The translations under genes and the position numbers were made by a program. A DNA stretch of 64,000 bases from Hyphomicrobiales bacterium (GTDB lineage: Bacteria > Pseudomonadota > Alphaproteobacteria > Rhizobiales > Rhizobiaceae). This document shows, piece by piece, positions 50,873-59,475 of this stretch (the first letter of the stretch is position 1; the number at the start of each line of letters is the position of its first letter). Below the pieces are notes generated by a model. The model made no database searches, was not told the DNA's origin, and saw only the letters and a list, made by a program, of their open reading frames with translations. The stretch spans positions 62,001 through 126,000 of the forward strand of contig UBJR01000023.1 of assembly GCA_900465675.1 (NCBI GenBank). Direction: 5' to 3'.

Positions 50873-50985
50873 GTGCAGCGCCTAGCCCGCCTTTGCGACG
50901 GGAATTTCAGCGCCCTTTGCCAGTGGATACCCCCTCCATGGCGCCGGTCTCGTCGATTGTTCGTTCCATTCAGGGAAGAGACCAT

Positions 50986-52008
50986 ATGCTCACCAAGACA
51001 CTTCTTTCGGCCTGCCTCGGCGCCGGCCTGGTTGCTGCGCTCGCAGTGTCCGCTTCCGCCGCCGATATTACCGGCGCCGGCTCGACCTTCGTCTATCCGG
51101 TTCTGTCCAAGTGGTCCGCGGACTACAACAAGCAGACCGGTGACAAGCTGAACTACCAGTCGATCGGCTCGGGCGGCGGCATCGCCCAGATCAAGGCTGC
51201 GACCGTCGATTTCGGCGCTTCCGACGCCCCGATGAAGCCTGAAGATCTCAGCGCTGGCGGCTTCGGCCAGTTCCCGGTCGTCGTCGGCGGCATCGTCCCC
51301 GTCATCAACGTCAAGGGCATCAAGTCGGGCGAGCTGAAGCTCTCCGGCAAGGTTCTGGCCGACATCTATCTCGGCAACGTTACCAAGTGGAACGACAAGG
51401 CGATCGCCGACCTGAACCCGGGCCTCAAGCTGCCCGACAGCCAGATCGCTGTCGTTCACCGCTCGGACGGTTCGGGCACCTCGTTCAACTGGACGAACTT
51501 CTTCTCCAAGGTCAACCCGGACTGGAAGTCCAAGGTCGGTGAAGGCACTGCCGTCAACTGGCCGGTCGGCATCGGCGGCAAGGGCAACGAAGGCGTCGCT
51601 GCCTACGTCACCCGCGTGAAGGATTCGATCGGTTACGTCGAATACGCCTACGCCCTGCAGAACAAGCTGCCCTTCGTTCTCGTTCAGAACGCCTCCGGTC
51701 AGTATCCGAAGCCGAATGCAGATAGCTTCTCGGCTGCTGCTGCCAGCGCCGAATGGGGCAAGGCCCAGGACTTCTACCTGATCATGACCAACGCGCCTGG
51801 CGAAAAGGCCTGGCCGATCACCGCCACCACCTGGGCGATCATGTACAAGGAGCCGAAGGATGCCGAGCGCTCCAAGGCTGCTTTCGCCTTCTTCAAGTGG
51901 GCACTCGAGAACGGTCAGAAGGAAGCCTCTTCCCTCGATTACGTTCCGCTGCCGGCCACGCTGGTGAAGCAGATCGAAGACTACTGGACGGCGTCCTTCA
52001 AGGGTTAA
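50986..52008 (+). CDS. pstS: Phosphate ABC transporter, periplasmic binding protein
   Basis: The protein has 340 residues from ATG 50986, with GGGAAGAG upstream. The signal peptide is MLTKTLLSACLGAGLVAALAVSASA. The phosphate-binding loops are ADITGAGSTFVYPVLSKW, SIGSGGGIAQIKAATVDFGASDAPM and HRSDGSGTSFNWTNF. It binds inorganic phosphate in the periplasm and delivers it to PstCA. It is preceded by a three-heptamer PHO box. A hairpin separates it from pstC, which probably keeps the binding protein in excess. Confidence 0.97.
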   Translation: MLTKTLLSACLGAGLVAALAVSASAADITGAGSTFVYPVLSKWSADYNKQTGDKLNYQSIGSGGGIAQIKAATVDFGASDAPMKPEDLSAGGFGQFPVVVGGIVPVINVKGIKSGELKLSGKVLADIYLGNVTKWNDKAIADLNPGLKLPDSQIAVVHRSDGSGTSFNWTNFFSKVNPDWKSKVGEGTAVNWPVGIGGKGNEGVAAYVTRVKDSIGYVEYAYALQNKLPFVLVQNASGQYPKPNADSFSAAAASAEWGKAQDFYLIMTNAPGEKAWPITATTWAIMYKEPKDAERSKAAFAFFKWALENGQKEASSLDYVPLPATLVKQIEDYWTASFKG

Positions 52009-52022
52009 GTCCTGGAAATGCC

Positions 52023-52050
52023 GGGGCAGGGAGCATTCGCTTTCTGCCCC
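52023..52050 (+). terminator. Hairpin between pstS and pstC (partial terminator or processing site)
   Basis: GGGGCAG (52023-52029) pairs with CTGCCCC (52044-52050), followed by GTTTGCTTTG. A weak T-tract suggests partial termination, as is usual after binding-protein genes. Confidence 0.6.
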
Positions 52051-52091
52051 GTTTGCTTTGACGCCCCCTCAAAAGCAAGTCGAGTATCGAT

Positions 52092-53069
52092 ATGAGTGAA
52101 GCACTGGCATCGCTGCCGGCCGTCGTGCCGGATGTGAAGCGCCGCGACGGCGCCAACGGCGACCGCATTTTCCATTGGATCGTGATGGGCTGCGGCCTGT
52201 TCGTTCTCGCCGCGCTCCTGGCGGCGGCAATCTCCATGGCATGGGGCGGCCTTCTCGCCTTCCGCACCTTCGGCTTCGGCTTCATCACCGGCACCGAATG
52301 GGATCCCGTTGCTCAGCATTTCGCAGGTCTGGTGCCGATCTACGGCACGCTGGTGACCTCCGCGCTCGCCATGCTGATCGGCGTCCCGATCAGTCTCGGT
52401 ATTGCCGTCTTCGTCACCGAGGTGGCGCCGCGCTGGCTGCGCGGACCGATCGGCGGCGCCATTGAACTGCTCGCCGGCATTCCCTCGATCATCTACGGCA
52501 TGTGGGGCCTCTTCACTTTCGCGCCCTTTATGTCGGATTACGTCCAGCCGGCGCTGATCGACTGGCTCGGCCCGATTCCCGGCATCGGCCTGCTGTTCTC
52601 GGGCGCCCCAATGGGCATCGGCATGCTGACGTCAGGCATCGTGCTGGCGATCATGATCATCCCCTACATCTCCTCGGTCATGCGCGATGTCTTCCTGGTC
52701 GTCCCGGCGCAGCTGAAGGAATCGGCCTATGCGCTGGGCTCGACCCGCTGGGAAGTGGTGCGCGACATCGTCATCCCGCACACCCGCACCGCCGTCGTCG
52801 GCGGCATCTTCCTCGGCCTCGGCCGTGCGCTCGGCGAAACGATGGCCGTCACCTTCGTGCTCGGTAATACCCACAATATCGCGGTCTCGCTGATGGAGCC
52901 CGGCAACTCGATCGCCGCCGCGATCGCCAACGAATTTACCGAAGCCGATACCGACATCTATCTCTCGTCGCTGATCGCGCTCGGTTTCATCCTCTTCGTC
53001 GTGACCTTCATCGTCCTTGCCGCTGCCAAGCTGATGCTGCTGCGCATGGCAAAGCAGAGAGGCGAATAA
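52092..53069 (+). CDS. pstC: Phosphate ABC transporter permease PstC
   Basis: The protein has 325 residues with six helices. The binding-protein-dependent permease loop is ELLAGIPSIIYGMWGLFTF and the EAA-like motif LKESAYALGSTRWEVVRDIVIPHTRTAVVGG. The ending is IVLAAAKLMLLRMAKQRGE. It forms the inner-membrane channel with PstA. The pstA gene starts one base after its stop. Confidence 0.96.
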   Translation: MSEALASLPAVVPDVKRRDGANGDRIFHWIVMGCGLFVLAALLAAAISMAWGGLLAFRTFGFGFITGTEWDPVAQHFAGLVPIYGTLVTSALAMLIGVPISLGIAVFVTEVAPRWLRGPIGGAIELLAGIPSIIYGMWGLFTFAPFMSDYVQPALIDWLGPIPGIGLLFSGAPMGIGMLTSGIVLAIMIIPYISSVMRDVFLVVPAQLKESAYALGSTRWEVVRDIVIPHTRTAVVGGIFLGLGRALGETMAVTFVLGNTHNIAVSLMEPGNSIAAAIANEFTEADTDIYLSSLIALGFILFVVTFIVLAAAKLMLLRMAKQRGE

Positions 53070-53070
53070 G

Positions 53071-53922
53071 ATGACCGGCTCCAACTCCATCTATCGCAGC
53101 CGCCAGATCAAGAGCGGCATTGCACTGACGCTCTGCACCGGCGCCACCGGCCTCGGCCTGATCTTCCTCGTCTGGATCCTCTGGACAACGCTGGTCAACG
53201 GTCTCTTGGCGCTCAGCCTGAAGCTCGTCACCGAAATGACGCCGCCCCCTGGTGAAGACGGCGGCCTCGCCAATGCCTTCGCAGGCAGCCTGATGATGGT
53301 CGTGCTCGCCGTCATCATCGGCACGCCGATCGGCATTCTGGCCGGCACCTACCTGGCTGAATTCAGCCGCGGCAAGAAGATCGGCGCGGTCATCCGCTTC
53401 ATGAACGACATTCTGCTTTCGGCGCCGTCGATCATCATCGGCCTGTTCGTCTATGAGCTCGTCGTCCGCCAGACTGGACACTTCTCGGGTTATGCCGGCG
53501 GCATCGCGCTCGCCTTCATCTTCCTGCCGGTGGTCGTGCGTACCACCGACGAGATGTTGCGCCTTGTACCGGACGTGATGCGCGAGGCAGCTCTTTCGCT
53601 CGGCATTCCGCGCTGGAAGGTCACGGTCGCCGTGCTCTATCGCGCCGCCTCGGCAGGTATCCTCACCGGCATTCTGCTCGCCGTCGCCCGCATCTCCGGC
53701 GAGACGGCGCCGCTGCTCTTCACTGCGTTGAACAACCAGTATTGGAGCACGGATATGTCCGAGCCGATGGCCAACATCCCGGTGGTGATCTTCCAGTACG
53801 CGATGAGCCCCTACGACGAATGGCATGTGCTCGCCTGGGCGGGCGCCTTCGTCATGACCGCAATTGTGCTGCTTCTGAGCGTGGGCTCCCGCGCCATTCT
53901 GAACCGTAAAGGTGGCAAATGA
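53071..53922 (+). CDS. pstA: Phosphate ABC transporter permease PstA
   Basis: The protein has 283 residues with six helices. PstA features include EMTPPPGEDGGLANAFAGSLMMV, GIPIG-like GTPIGILAGTYLAEF, SAPSIIIGLFVYELVV and the EAA motif MREAALSLGIPRWKVTVAVLYRAAS. It pairs with PstC. The stop overlaps the pstB start as ATGA. Confidence 0.96.
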   Translation: MTGSNSIYRSRQIKSGIALTLCTGATGLGLIFLVWILWTTLVNGLLALSLKLVTEMTPPPGEDGGLANAFAGSLMMVVLAVIIGTPIGILAGTYLAEFSRGKKIGAVIRFMNDILLSAPSIIIGLFVYELVVRQTGHFSGYAGGIALAFIFLPVVVRTTDEMLRLVPDVMREAALSLGIPRWKVTVAVLYRAASAGILTGILLAVARISGETAPLLFTALNNQYWSTDMSEPMANIPVVIFQYAMSPYDEWHVLAWAGAFVMTAIVLLLSVGSRAILNRKGGK

Positions 53923-54728
53923 TGCTGCAATCTTCCTCCACATTAGACACCCGCAGGACCGTGATGCCGATGGCCAACGACAAGCTCACCCTCGAAGATG
54001 TCAATTTCTACTATGGCGACGCGCATGCGATCCGTGGCGTCAGCCTGAATTTCCCCGAACGCCAGGTCTCGGCGCTGATCGGCCCGTCCGGCTGCGGCAA
54101 GTCCACGCTGCTGCGCATCCTCAACCGCATCTACATGCTCTATCCGAAGATGCGCGCGACGGGCACGGTGAAGCTCGATGGCGAAAACATCCTTGACCCG
54201 CGCTATTCGATGAACGAGCTGCGCGCCCGGGTCGGCATGGTGTTCCAGAAGCCGGTGCCGTTCCCGATGTCGATCTACGACAACATCGCCTACGGCATCC
54301 GCCATCACGAGCGGCTCGGCAAAGCTGACATGGATGTCCGTGTCGAGCAGGCGCTGCGCCAGGCAGCCCTCTGGGACGAGGTCAAGGACAAGCTGAAGGG
54401 CAGCGGTCTTGGCCTGTCCGGCGGGCAGCAGCAGCGTCTCTGCATTGCCCGCGCGGTGGCATTGCGCCCCGAAGTCCTGCTGCTCGACGAGCCGACCTCG
54501 GCACTCGATCCGATCTCGACGGCGAAGGTCGAGGAACTGGTGTCGCAGCTGAAGACCGATTTCACCATCGTCATCGTCACGCACAACATGCAGCAGGCGA
54601 GCCGCATCTCCGACAACACCGCCTTCATGTATCTGGGCGAACTCGTCGAATACGGCCCGACCTCGCAGATCTTCCAGGCACCGAAGAACAAGCGGACCGA
54701 GGATTACATTACCGGACGTTATGGCTGA
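53919..54728 (+). CDS. pstB: Phosphate ABC transporter ATP-binding protein
   Basis: The protein has 269 residues. Walker A is GPSGCGKST, the Q-loop lies in VFQKPVPFPMSIYDNIAYGI, the ABC signature is LSGGQQQRLCIARAVAL, Walker B is VLLLDEPTSALD and the H-loop IVIVTHNMQQASRISD. Two ATGs (53919, 53922) are adjacent. It couples ATP hydrolysis to phosphate import. No phoU or phoB follows; the next gene on the + strand encodes a DUF1194 protein. Confidence 0.97.
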   Translation: MMLQSSSTLDTRRTVMPMANDKLTLEDVNFYYGDAHAIRGVSLNFPERQVSALIGPSGCGKSTLLRILNRIYMLYPKMRATGTVKLDGENILDPRYSMNELRARVGMVFQKPVPFPMSIYDNIAYGIRHHERLGKADMDVRVEQALRQAALWDEVKDKLKGSGLGLSGGQQQRLCIARAVALRPEVLLLDEPTSALDPISTAKVEELVSQLKTDFTIVIVTHNMQQASRISDNTAFMYLGELVEYGPTSQIFQAPKNKRTEDYITGRYG

Positions 54729-54847
54729 TACGCCCGGTAGCCCTTTTGCCCAATCCCTTTAGGTGTATCCGAATACGCTAATTTACCGGCGCCGGTCCTT
54801 TCCGGTAAGAGAGCCCGGTCGCGAGCGGCGCGATGCGGGAGGGCTTC

Positions 54848-55603
54848 ATGTCTTCGGGAATGATCGGGCGGTGGCTTCCACAGGGAGCCATCGCGGGGCT
54901 TCTGTTTGCTATCTGCATGTCATCGGTCGCCTTTGCCGGCGAGAGGATCGATCTCGCGCTGGTGATCGCCGCCGACGTCTCGACGTCGATGGATCCGCGC
55001 GAGAAGGCGATGCAACAGGACGGCTTCGTCGCCGCCTTCCGCCAGCCCGAGATCATCGACGCGATCGGCAGCGGCAAATATGGCCGCATCGCCGTCACCT
55101 ATATCGAATGGGGCGGCGACCGCGGTCAGCGGATGGTGGTTCCCTGGACATTGCTCAAGGATGAGGCCGATTGCTGGATGTTCTCGCTGCGGCTTGCCGA
55201 GAATTCTCCGACCAAATTGCGCCGCGGCACCTCGATCAGTGAGGCGCTTTCCTATTCGGCATCCCTGCTGCGCCAGAGCGGCTACGCATCCGACAGGCTG
55301 GTCGTCAATATCTCCAGCGACGGCGTCAACAGCATCGGCCGGGAGGTCGCGCCCGTGCGCCGGGAACTAATCGCCGACGGCATGACGATCAACGCCCTCG
55401 TCATCAGCGCCCAGGGCGAAGAAGACGATGAGGAGCCGAACCTCTCTCCGGAAGCACTGTTTTCCTATTTTCACCGCGAGGTCATCGGCGGCCCGGGCGC
55501 ATTCGCCATGCCGGTCCGGTCCGCCGCCGACTACCCAAGCGCCATCTACCGCAAGCTACTGCGCGAGATCGGCGGCTTCGGCGAGATTGCAGAAAACCGC
55601 TGA
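54848..55603 (+). CDS. Secreted DUF1194 (VWA-like) protein
   Basis: The protein has 251 residues from ATG 54848, with GGGAGGG upstream. A signal peptide (GAIAGLLFAICMSSVAFA) precedes a von Willebrand A-like fold: DLALVIAADVSTSMDPREKAMQQDGF holds the DxSxS metal-site motif. GGDRGQRMVVPW and the region VVNISSDGVNSIG follow. It matches DUF1194, a periplasmic family of unknown function. The 119-base gap from pstB includes an inverted repeat (TTACCGG near 54783 with CCGGTAA near 54802). It is convergent with the P450 gene two bases away. Confidence 0.88.
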   Translation: MSSGMIGRWLPQGAIAGLLFAICMSSVAFAGERIDLALVIAADVSTSMDPREKAMQQDGFVAAFRQPEIIDAIGSGKYGRIAVTYIEWGGDRGQRMVVPWTLLKDEADCWMFSLRLAENSPTKLRRGTSISEALSYSASLLRQSGYASDRLVVNISSDGVNSIGREVAPVRRELIADGMTINALVISAQGEEDDEEPNLSPEALFSYFHREVIGGPGAFAMPVRSAADYPSAIYRKLLREIGGFGEIAENR

Positions 55604-55605
55604 AA

Positions 55606-56850
55606 TCACCACGCTAAATCAAGTCGCTCCAGCCCGTGGAAGTGATAGACATCCTTCACCGCGGGCACCTTCGCCATCCGCAGGCCCGGCAGGCGCTTGA
55701 AGAGGATCGGCAGGACGACGTTGAGCTCCAGACGCGCCAGCGGCGCGCCGATGCAGAAGTGGATGCCGGCGCCGAAGGAAAGGTTGGGTGCCTCGTTGCG
55801 GCCGGGTTGGAAGGTGAGGGGATCGGTGAATTTCGCAGGGTCGAGATTGGCGGCCGCGAGAATGAGGCTCACCTTGTCGCCGCGCTGGAACGAAATGCCG
55901 TCGATCTCGACCGGCTCGAGCGCCCAGCGCTGGAAGATGTGAACCGGCGCGCAGATGCGCAGCGTCTCCTCGACCGTCCGCTCCGTCGTCGGCTCATTCT
56001 TGAAGAGTTCTGTAGGATTGCAGCCGTTGTCGAGGATGACGCGTACCGAATTGCCGATCTGGTGCACTGTCGCCTCGTGGCCGGCATTGAGCAGCACGAT
56101 CGTCGTCGAGACGAGCTCCTCCTCGGTTAGATACTGACCCTTGTGCTCGGTATGGATCATGTGGCTGAGCAGATCGTCGCGCGGTTCGGCGCGGCGTTCG
56201 GCGATGACCGTCTTCACATAGTCGGAGAATTCCTTGGCGGCCTTCTCGGCACCGTCCTCGTCCTCGCGGGTGCGGCCAAAGAGATACATGCGGATATAGG
56301 CATGCGACCAGTCGAGAAGCTGCGGCCCCATCTCTTCGGGAATGCCGATCATCCGGGCGATCATCGTCACCGGAATGATATCGGCAAAAGCCGATAGTAG
56401 CTCGACCTCGCCCTTGTCCGCGAAGCCGTCGATCAGCCGGTTGGCGAGTTCTTCCAGCTCCGGCTTCATCCGCTCGACATGGCGGGAGACGAAGGCGCGG
56501 TTGACCAGCGTGCGCAGACGGGTGTGTTCAGGCGGCTCCAACTCAAGCAGGGAATAGCGCTCGGCCAGATCGAAATTGGCCACATGCTGGTCTGGCTCCG
56601 GCAGTCCTAGCTCTTCGCGGCTGGCGATGTGCAGGATCTGGCGGCCGAAGCGGCGGTCGCGCAACAGGCTGTTCACATGGTCGTAGCCTGTGCAGAACCA
56701 CTGCTTCTGCTGTTCCCAATAGAAGGTCGGACAATGCTGGTGCAGCGCCGAATAGACGGCGTTCGGATTGCTATAGAACGCCGGATCGCTGCTATCGAGA
56801 GAAACGCGGCGGGTGGCGGGATCGATCGAGAGGAAGGGTGCTATCATCAT
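55606..56850 (-). CDS. Cytochrome P450
   Basis: The protein has 414 residues from ATG 56850 (a TTG at 56877 is possible). The I-helix motif is LLNAGHEATVHQI, the ExxR motif EETLR, and the heme loop FGAGIHFCIGAPLAR with Cys366 as ligand. The length and absence of a membrane anchor are those of soluble bacterial class I P450s, which need a ferredoxin and reductase. No redox partner gene is nearby and the substrate is unknown. Confidence 0.95.
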   Translation of the reverse strand: MMIAPFLSIDPATRRVSLDSSDPAFYSNPNAVYSALHQHCPTFYWEQQKQWFCTGYDHVNSLLRDRRFGRQILHIASREELGLPEPDQHVANFDLAERYSLLELEPPEHTRLRTLVNRAFVSRHVERMKPELEELANRLIDGFADKGEVELLSAFADIIPVTMIARMIGIPEEMGPQLLDWSHAYIRMYLFGRTREDEDGAEKAAKEFSDYVKTVIAERRAEPRDDLLSHMIHTEHKGQYLTEEELVSTTIVLLNAGHEATVHQIGNSVRVILDNGCNPTELFKNEPTTERTVEETLRICAPVHIFQRWALEPVEIDGISFQRGDKVSLILAAANLDPAKFTDPLTFQPGRNEAPNLSFGAGIHFCIGAPLARLELNVVLPILFKRLPGLRMAKVPAVKDVYHFHGLERLDLAW

Positions 56851-56907
56851 GGCTTCGAGGCTTAGCGGATTTGCCAAGCCTCGAAAAGATGCAGCAACGG
56901 ACGTGCG

Positions 56908-58194
56908 TCAACCGGCGCGGGAAAGCGAGCCCATGCGGCGCAACGCCTCGACCTGATCGTCGACGGTCGGAACCAGTTCGCCGGCATTCTGGTCCATCTT
57001 CGCCGGTGGCGGGGCAGCCGTTTCCTTTTCGCCGAAGATGACGCTGCAATTGCGCCCGGCGCCTTTGGCGGCGTAGAGCGCCCGGTCGGCGGCCGAGATC
57101 ATCTTGTCGACATTGGCCTCGATCGGCGAGGCGATGGCCACGCCGATGCTGACGGTTGCCGGAACGATCGCTTCGCCGGTCGATATCGGCAGGCGGCAGA
57201 ATTCGGTGCGGATCGACTCGGCCAGCGCTTCGGCTTCCGTCTGGTCGGCAACCGTTGCGAAGGCGGCGAATTCCTCGCCGCCCATGCGGCCGAAGACGTG
57301 GTTTGGCACGAACTGGCGGGCCGACAGCGCGAAAGCCGAGAGCACCGCGTCGCCTGCCTGATGGCCGAAGCGGTCGTTGACGCGCTTGAAATGGTCGAGG
57401 TCGAAGAGGAGCACTGCCACCTGACGCTTTTCGTCGAAGGCCTTTTCCTGGATGGCGCCGAAGCGGGCAAACAGGCCGCGGCGGTTCCAGACGCCGGTCA
57501 GCGAATCCGTGAGGCTCAACACGCGCAAGTGCCTTTCAGAGCGTTCCATGATCATGCGGCAAGTCAGTGCAAAGGCGATCGTCAGCAGGAAGGCGCTCAC
57601 CATTGCTGCCACGCCGCCGTAATTGGTGGCCTGAGCATCGGTTGGCAAGGTCAGCGCCATCATCAATGCCACGGCAAAGCAACACACGCCCTGGATGACG
57701 AACACGGCTGCCAGCTTGTTGCGCGTTCTTTCCTGGCGCATGTTGCCGGTGGCAACCGCCATGGCGAGCGCTGTCGCACCCGTGGCCGAGGCGAGATTAT
57801 AGAGAATGACGCGGTTGCCGTAGTCGCCGCCGACCCATGGCAGGAAGACGCCGGCCAGCCAGATCGCGGGCGGCAGCAGCGCCCACCACTCGATCTTCCG
57901 GCGGTCGAGCGCCATGAAACCGGCGACCCAGGCGCTTTGGCCGGCCAGTGCCACGGCATTGCCGCCTTCGATAGAGAGAATATTCGGGATTTCACCGCGC
58001 AGCGCCACCATGGCAAAGCCCGCGCCGCTGAGCAGAAAGCCGAAGCTCCACAGCAGATAGGCCTTGTTGCGCGTATTATGGCGCCAGGCCATCAGCAGCA
58101 GCAAAGCGAGCGTCATGGCCTCCGAGCACCAGATCGCCAATCCTGTCGTAACACTAAACACGGCAATACCCCTTGAAGTCAGGGGCATACTCAT
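56908..58194 (-). CDS. Membrane GGDEF protein (diguanylate cyclase)
   Basis: The protein has 428 residues. Six to seven N-terminal helices (for example AIWCSEAMTLALLLLMAWRH, AVFVIQGVCCFAVALMMALTL) lead into a GGDEF domain beginning LRVLSLTDSLTGVWNRRGLFARF. The active-site loop is GRMGGEEF, an intact GG[D/E]EF. The RxxD inhibitory site expected upstream of the loop is not seen (VPNHVFGR). It should make c-di-GMP, the activator of the BcsA encoded in this window. It lies 57 bases after the P450 start, on the same strand. The ATG at 58188 is an alternative start. Confidence 0.9.
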   Translation of the reverse strand: MSMPLTSRGIAVFSVTTGLAIWCSEAMTLALLLLMAWRHNTRNKAYLLWSFGFLLSGAGFAMVALRGEIPNILSIEGGNAVALAGQSAWVAGFMALDRRKIEWWALLPPAIWLAGVFLPWVGGDYGNRVILYNLASATGATALAMAVATGNMRQERTRNKLAAVFVIQGVCCFAVALMMALTLPTDAQATNYGGVAAMVSAFLLTIAFALTCRMIMERSERHLRVLSLTDSLTGVWNRRGLFARFGAIQEKAFDEKRQVAVLLFDLDHFKRVNDRFGHQAGDAVLSAFALSARQFVPNHVFGRMGGEEFAAFATVADQTEAEALAESIRTEFCRLPISTGEAIVPATVSIGVAIASPIEANVDKMISAADRALYAAKGAGRNCSVIFGEKETAAPPPAKMDQNAGELVPTVDDQVEALRRMGSLSRAG

Positions 58195-58447
58195 CCGCCA
58201 ATCTTCGCCAGTTGATTAATCGGGGGATCGGTGGCGGGGGATATTCGCGGTTAGGCTTTGTAAAGGGTAAACGTTTGAAAGCACTTGCCGATGGATTAAG
58301 CTTCCCTTCATCCTGTCGCCGAGAAAAGCTGTGCGGGTGCTTGCAGGTCACTCGCCGTTAAGCGGCAATTCGCAGATAGACGCTACATCGCAGCACAAGG
58401 CTTTTTCCACCGGTCCCCTTGCTTCTTAACGTTATCCTTATGCGTGT

Positions 58448-58477
58448 CTTGAAGTAGAGGGCAGGGACACTCTATGT
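58448..58477 (+). promoter_or_regulatory. RpoH-like (heat-shock) promoter candidate for clpP
   Basis: CTTGAA (58448-58453) and CTATGT (58472-58477) are separated by 18 bases, resembling the alphaproteobacterial sigma-32 pattern CTTG-N17/18-CYTATNT. It is 62 bases upstream of clpP. The rest of the 345-base gap after the GGDEF gene shows no supported coding sequence. Confidence 0.5.
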
Positions 58478-58539
58478 AGGGATAAGGCATTTTTCTTTGA
58501 TTCCCGGCCCGGCCGGCAAGACGTTGACAAAGGACGCAC

Positions 58540-59172
58540 ATGAGAAATCCAGTCGATACCGCTATGGCCCTCGTGCCGATGGTTGTTGAACAGACCAATC
58601 GCGGTGAACGCTCCTACGACATCTACTCCCGCCTGCTGAAGGAACGCATCATCTTCCTGACGGGTCCTGTCGAGGATCACATGGCGACGCTCGTCTGCGC
58701 CCAGCTGCTCTTCCTCGAGGCCGAAAACCCGAAGAAGGAAATCGCGCTTTACATCAATTCGCCAGGTGGCGTCGTCACCGCCGGCATGGCGATCTACGAC
58801 ACGATGCAGTTCATCAAGCCTGCCGTTTCGACGCTTTGCATCGGTCAGGCCGCTTCGATGGGTTCGCTGCTGCTGTGCGCCGGCGACAAGGACATGCGCT
58901 TCGCAACGCCGAACGCCCGCATCATGGTTCACCAGCCATCTGGCGGTTTCCAGGGCCAGGCTTCGGATATCGAGCGCCATGCACGCGACATCCTGAAGAT
59001 GAAGCGCCGCCTGAACGAGGTTTATGTCAAGCATACCGGCCGCTCCTACGAGGAAGTCGAAAAGACGCTCGACCGCGATCACTTCATGACCGCTGACGAA
59101 GCCCGCGAATGGGGCGTCGTCGATAAGGTTCTGACGTCGCGCACCGAGATGGAAGGCGATGCTGCGGCATAG
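58540..59172 (+). CDS. clpP: ATP-dependent Clp protease proteolytic subunit
   Basis: The protein has 210 residues. The catalytic triad is Ser106 (GQAASMGSLL), His131 (MVHQPSGG) and Asp180 (LDRDHFM). It forms the tetradecameric protease chamber that works with ClpX or ClpA. A short propeptide-like N-terminus (MRNPVDTAMALVPMVVEQ) is normal. It is followed by clpX after a 303-base structured gap, so clpX probably has its own promoter. Confidence 0.97.
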   Translation: MRNPVDTAMALVPMVVEQTNRGERSYDIYSRLLKERIIFLTGPVEDHMATLVCAQLLFLEAENPKKEIALYINSPGGVVTAGMAIYDTMQFIKPAVSTLCIGQAASMGSLLLCAGDKDMRFATPNARIMVHQPSGGFQGQASDIERHARDILKMKRRLNEVYVKHTGRSYEEVEKTLDRDHFMTADEAREWGVVDKVLTSRTEMEGDAAA

Positions 59173-59270
59173 TGATTAATTGGGATGGTGTTTTCGCTGC
59201 CACAGTTCTATCCCAATTGTGATTGAACAAGGGGTTTAATCTCGGAGCGGACACGCTAAGAGTAAGTATT

Positions 59271-59302
59271 AATGCTATGTTGAATTTTCATGACATAGCA
59301 TT
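59271..59302. promoter_or_regulatory. Perfect ten-base inverted repeat in the clpP-clpX gap
   Basis: AATGCTATGT (59271-59280) pairs with ACATAGCATT (59293-59302) around a 12-base loop. It has no T-tract directly after, so an operator or RNA hairpin is as likely as a clpP terminator. Confidence 0.5.
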
Positions 59303-59311
59303 CGGCATTCG

Positions 59312-59373
59312 AAGGGGAATTCGTTGCCGCCGGAACTTGAGCGTGTTTGGTTGAGTTCCGGTTCTTACCCCTT
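59312..59373 (+). promoter_or_regulatory. Nested hairpin in the clpX leader
   Basis: An outer pair AAGGGG (59312-59317) with CCCCTT (59368-59373) encloses a perfect inner pair CCGGAACT (59330-59337) with AGTTCCGG (59354-59361). The structure ends 102 bases before the clpX start. It may be a folded 5' leader or a protein-binding site. Confidence 0.45.
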
Positions 59374-59475
59374 GAAGCTAGGCCGGCTGATGCTCCGGTG
59401 GCGGAGCGGGCTGGCGGGCCATTGAGTGGACCGCGATTTCACCTTTGAAATGCGGCGTGCTGGAAGGAAAGTGAA

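Noticed and set aside
54782..54809. Inverted repeat TTACCGG/CCGGTAA after pstB as terminator
   Set aside because: There is no T-tract on either side, so I do not list it as a terminator; it may be an operator.
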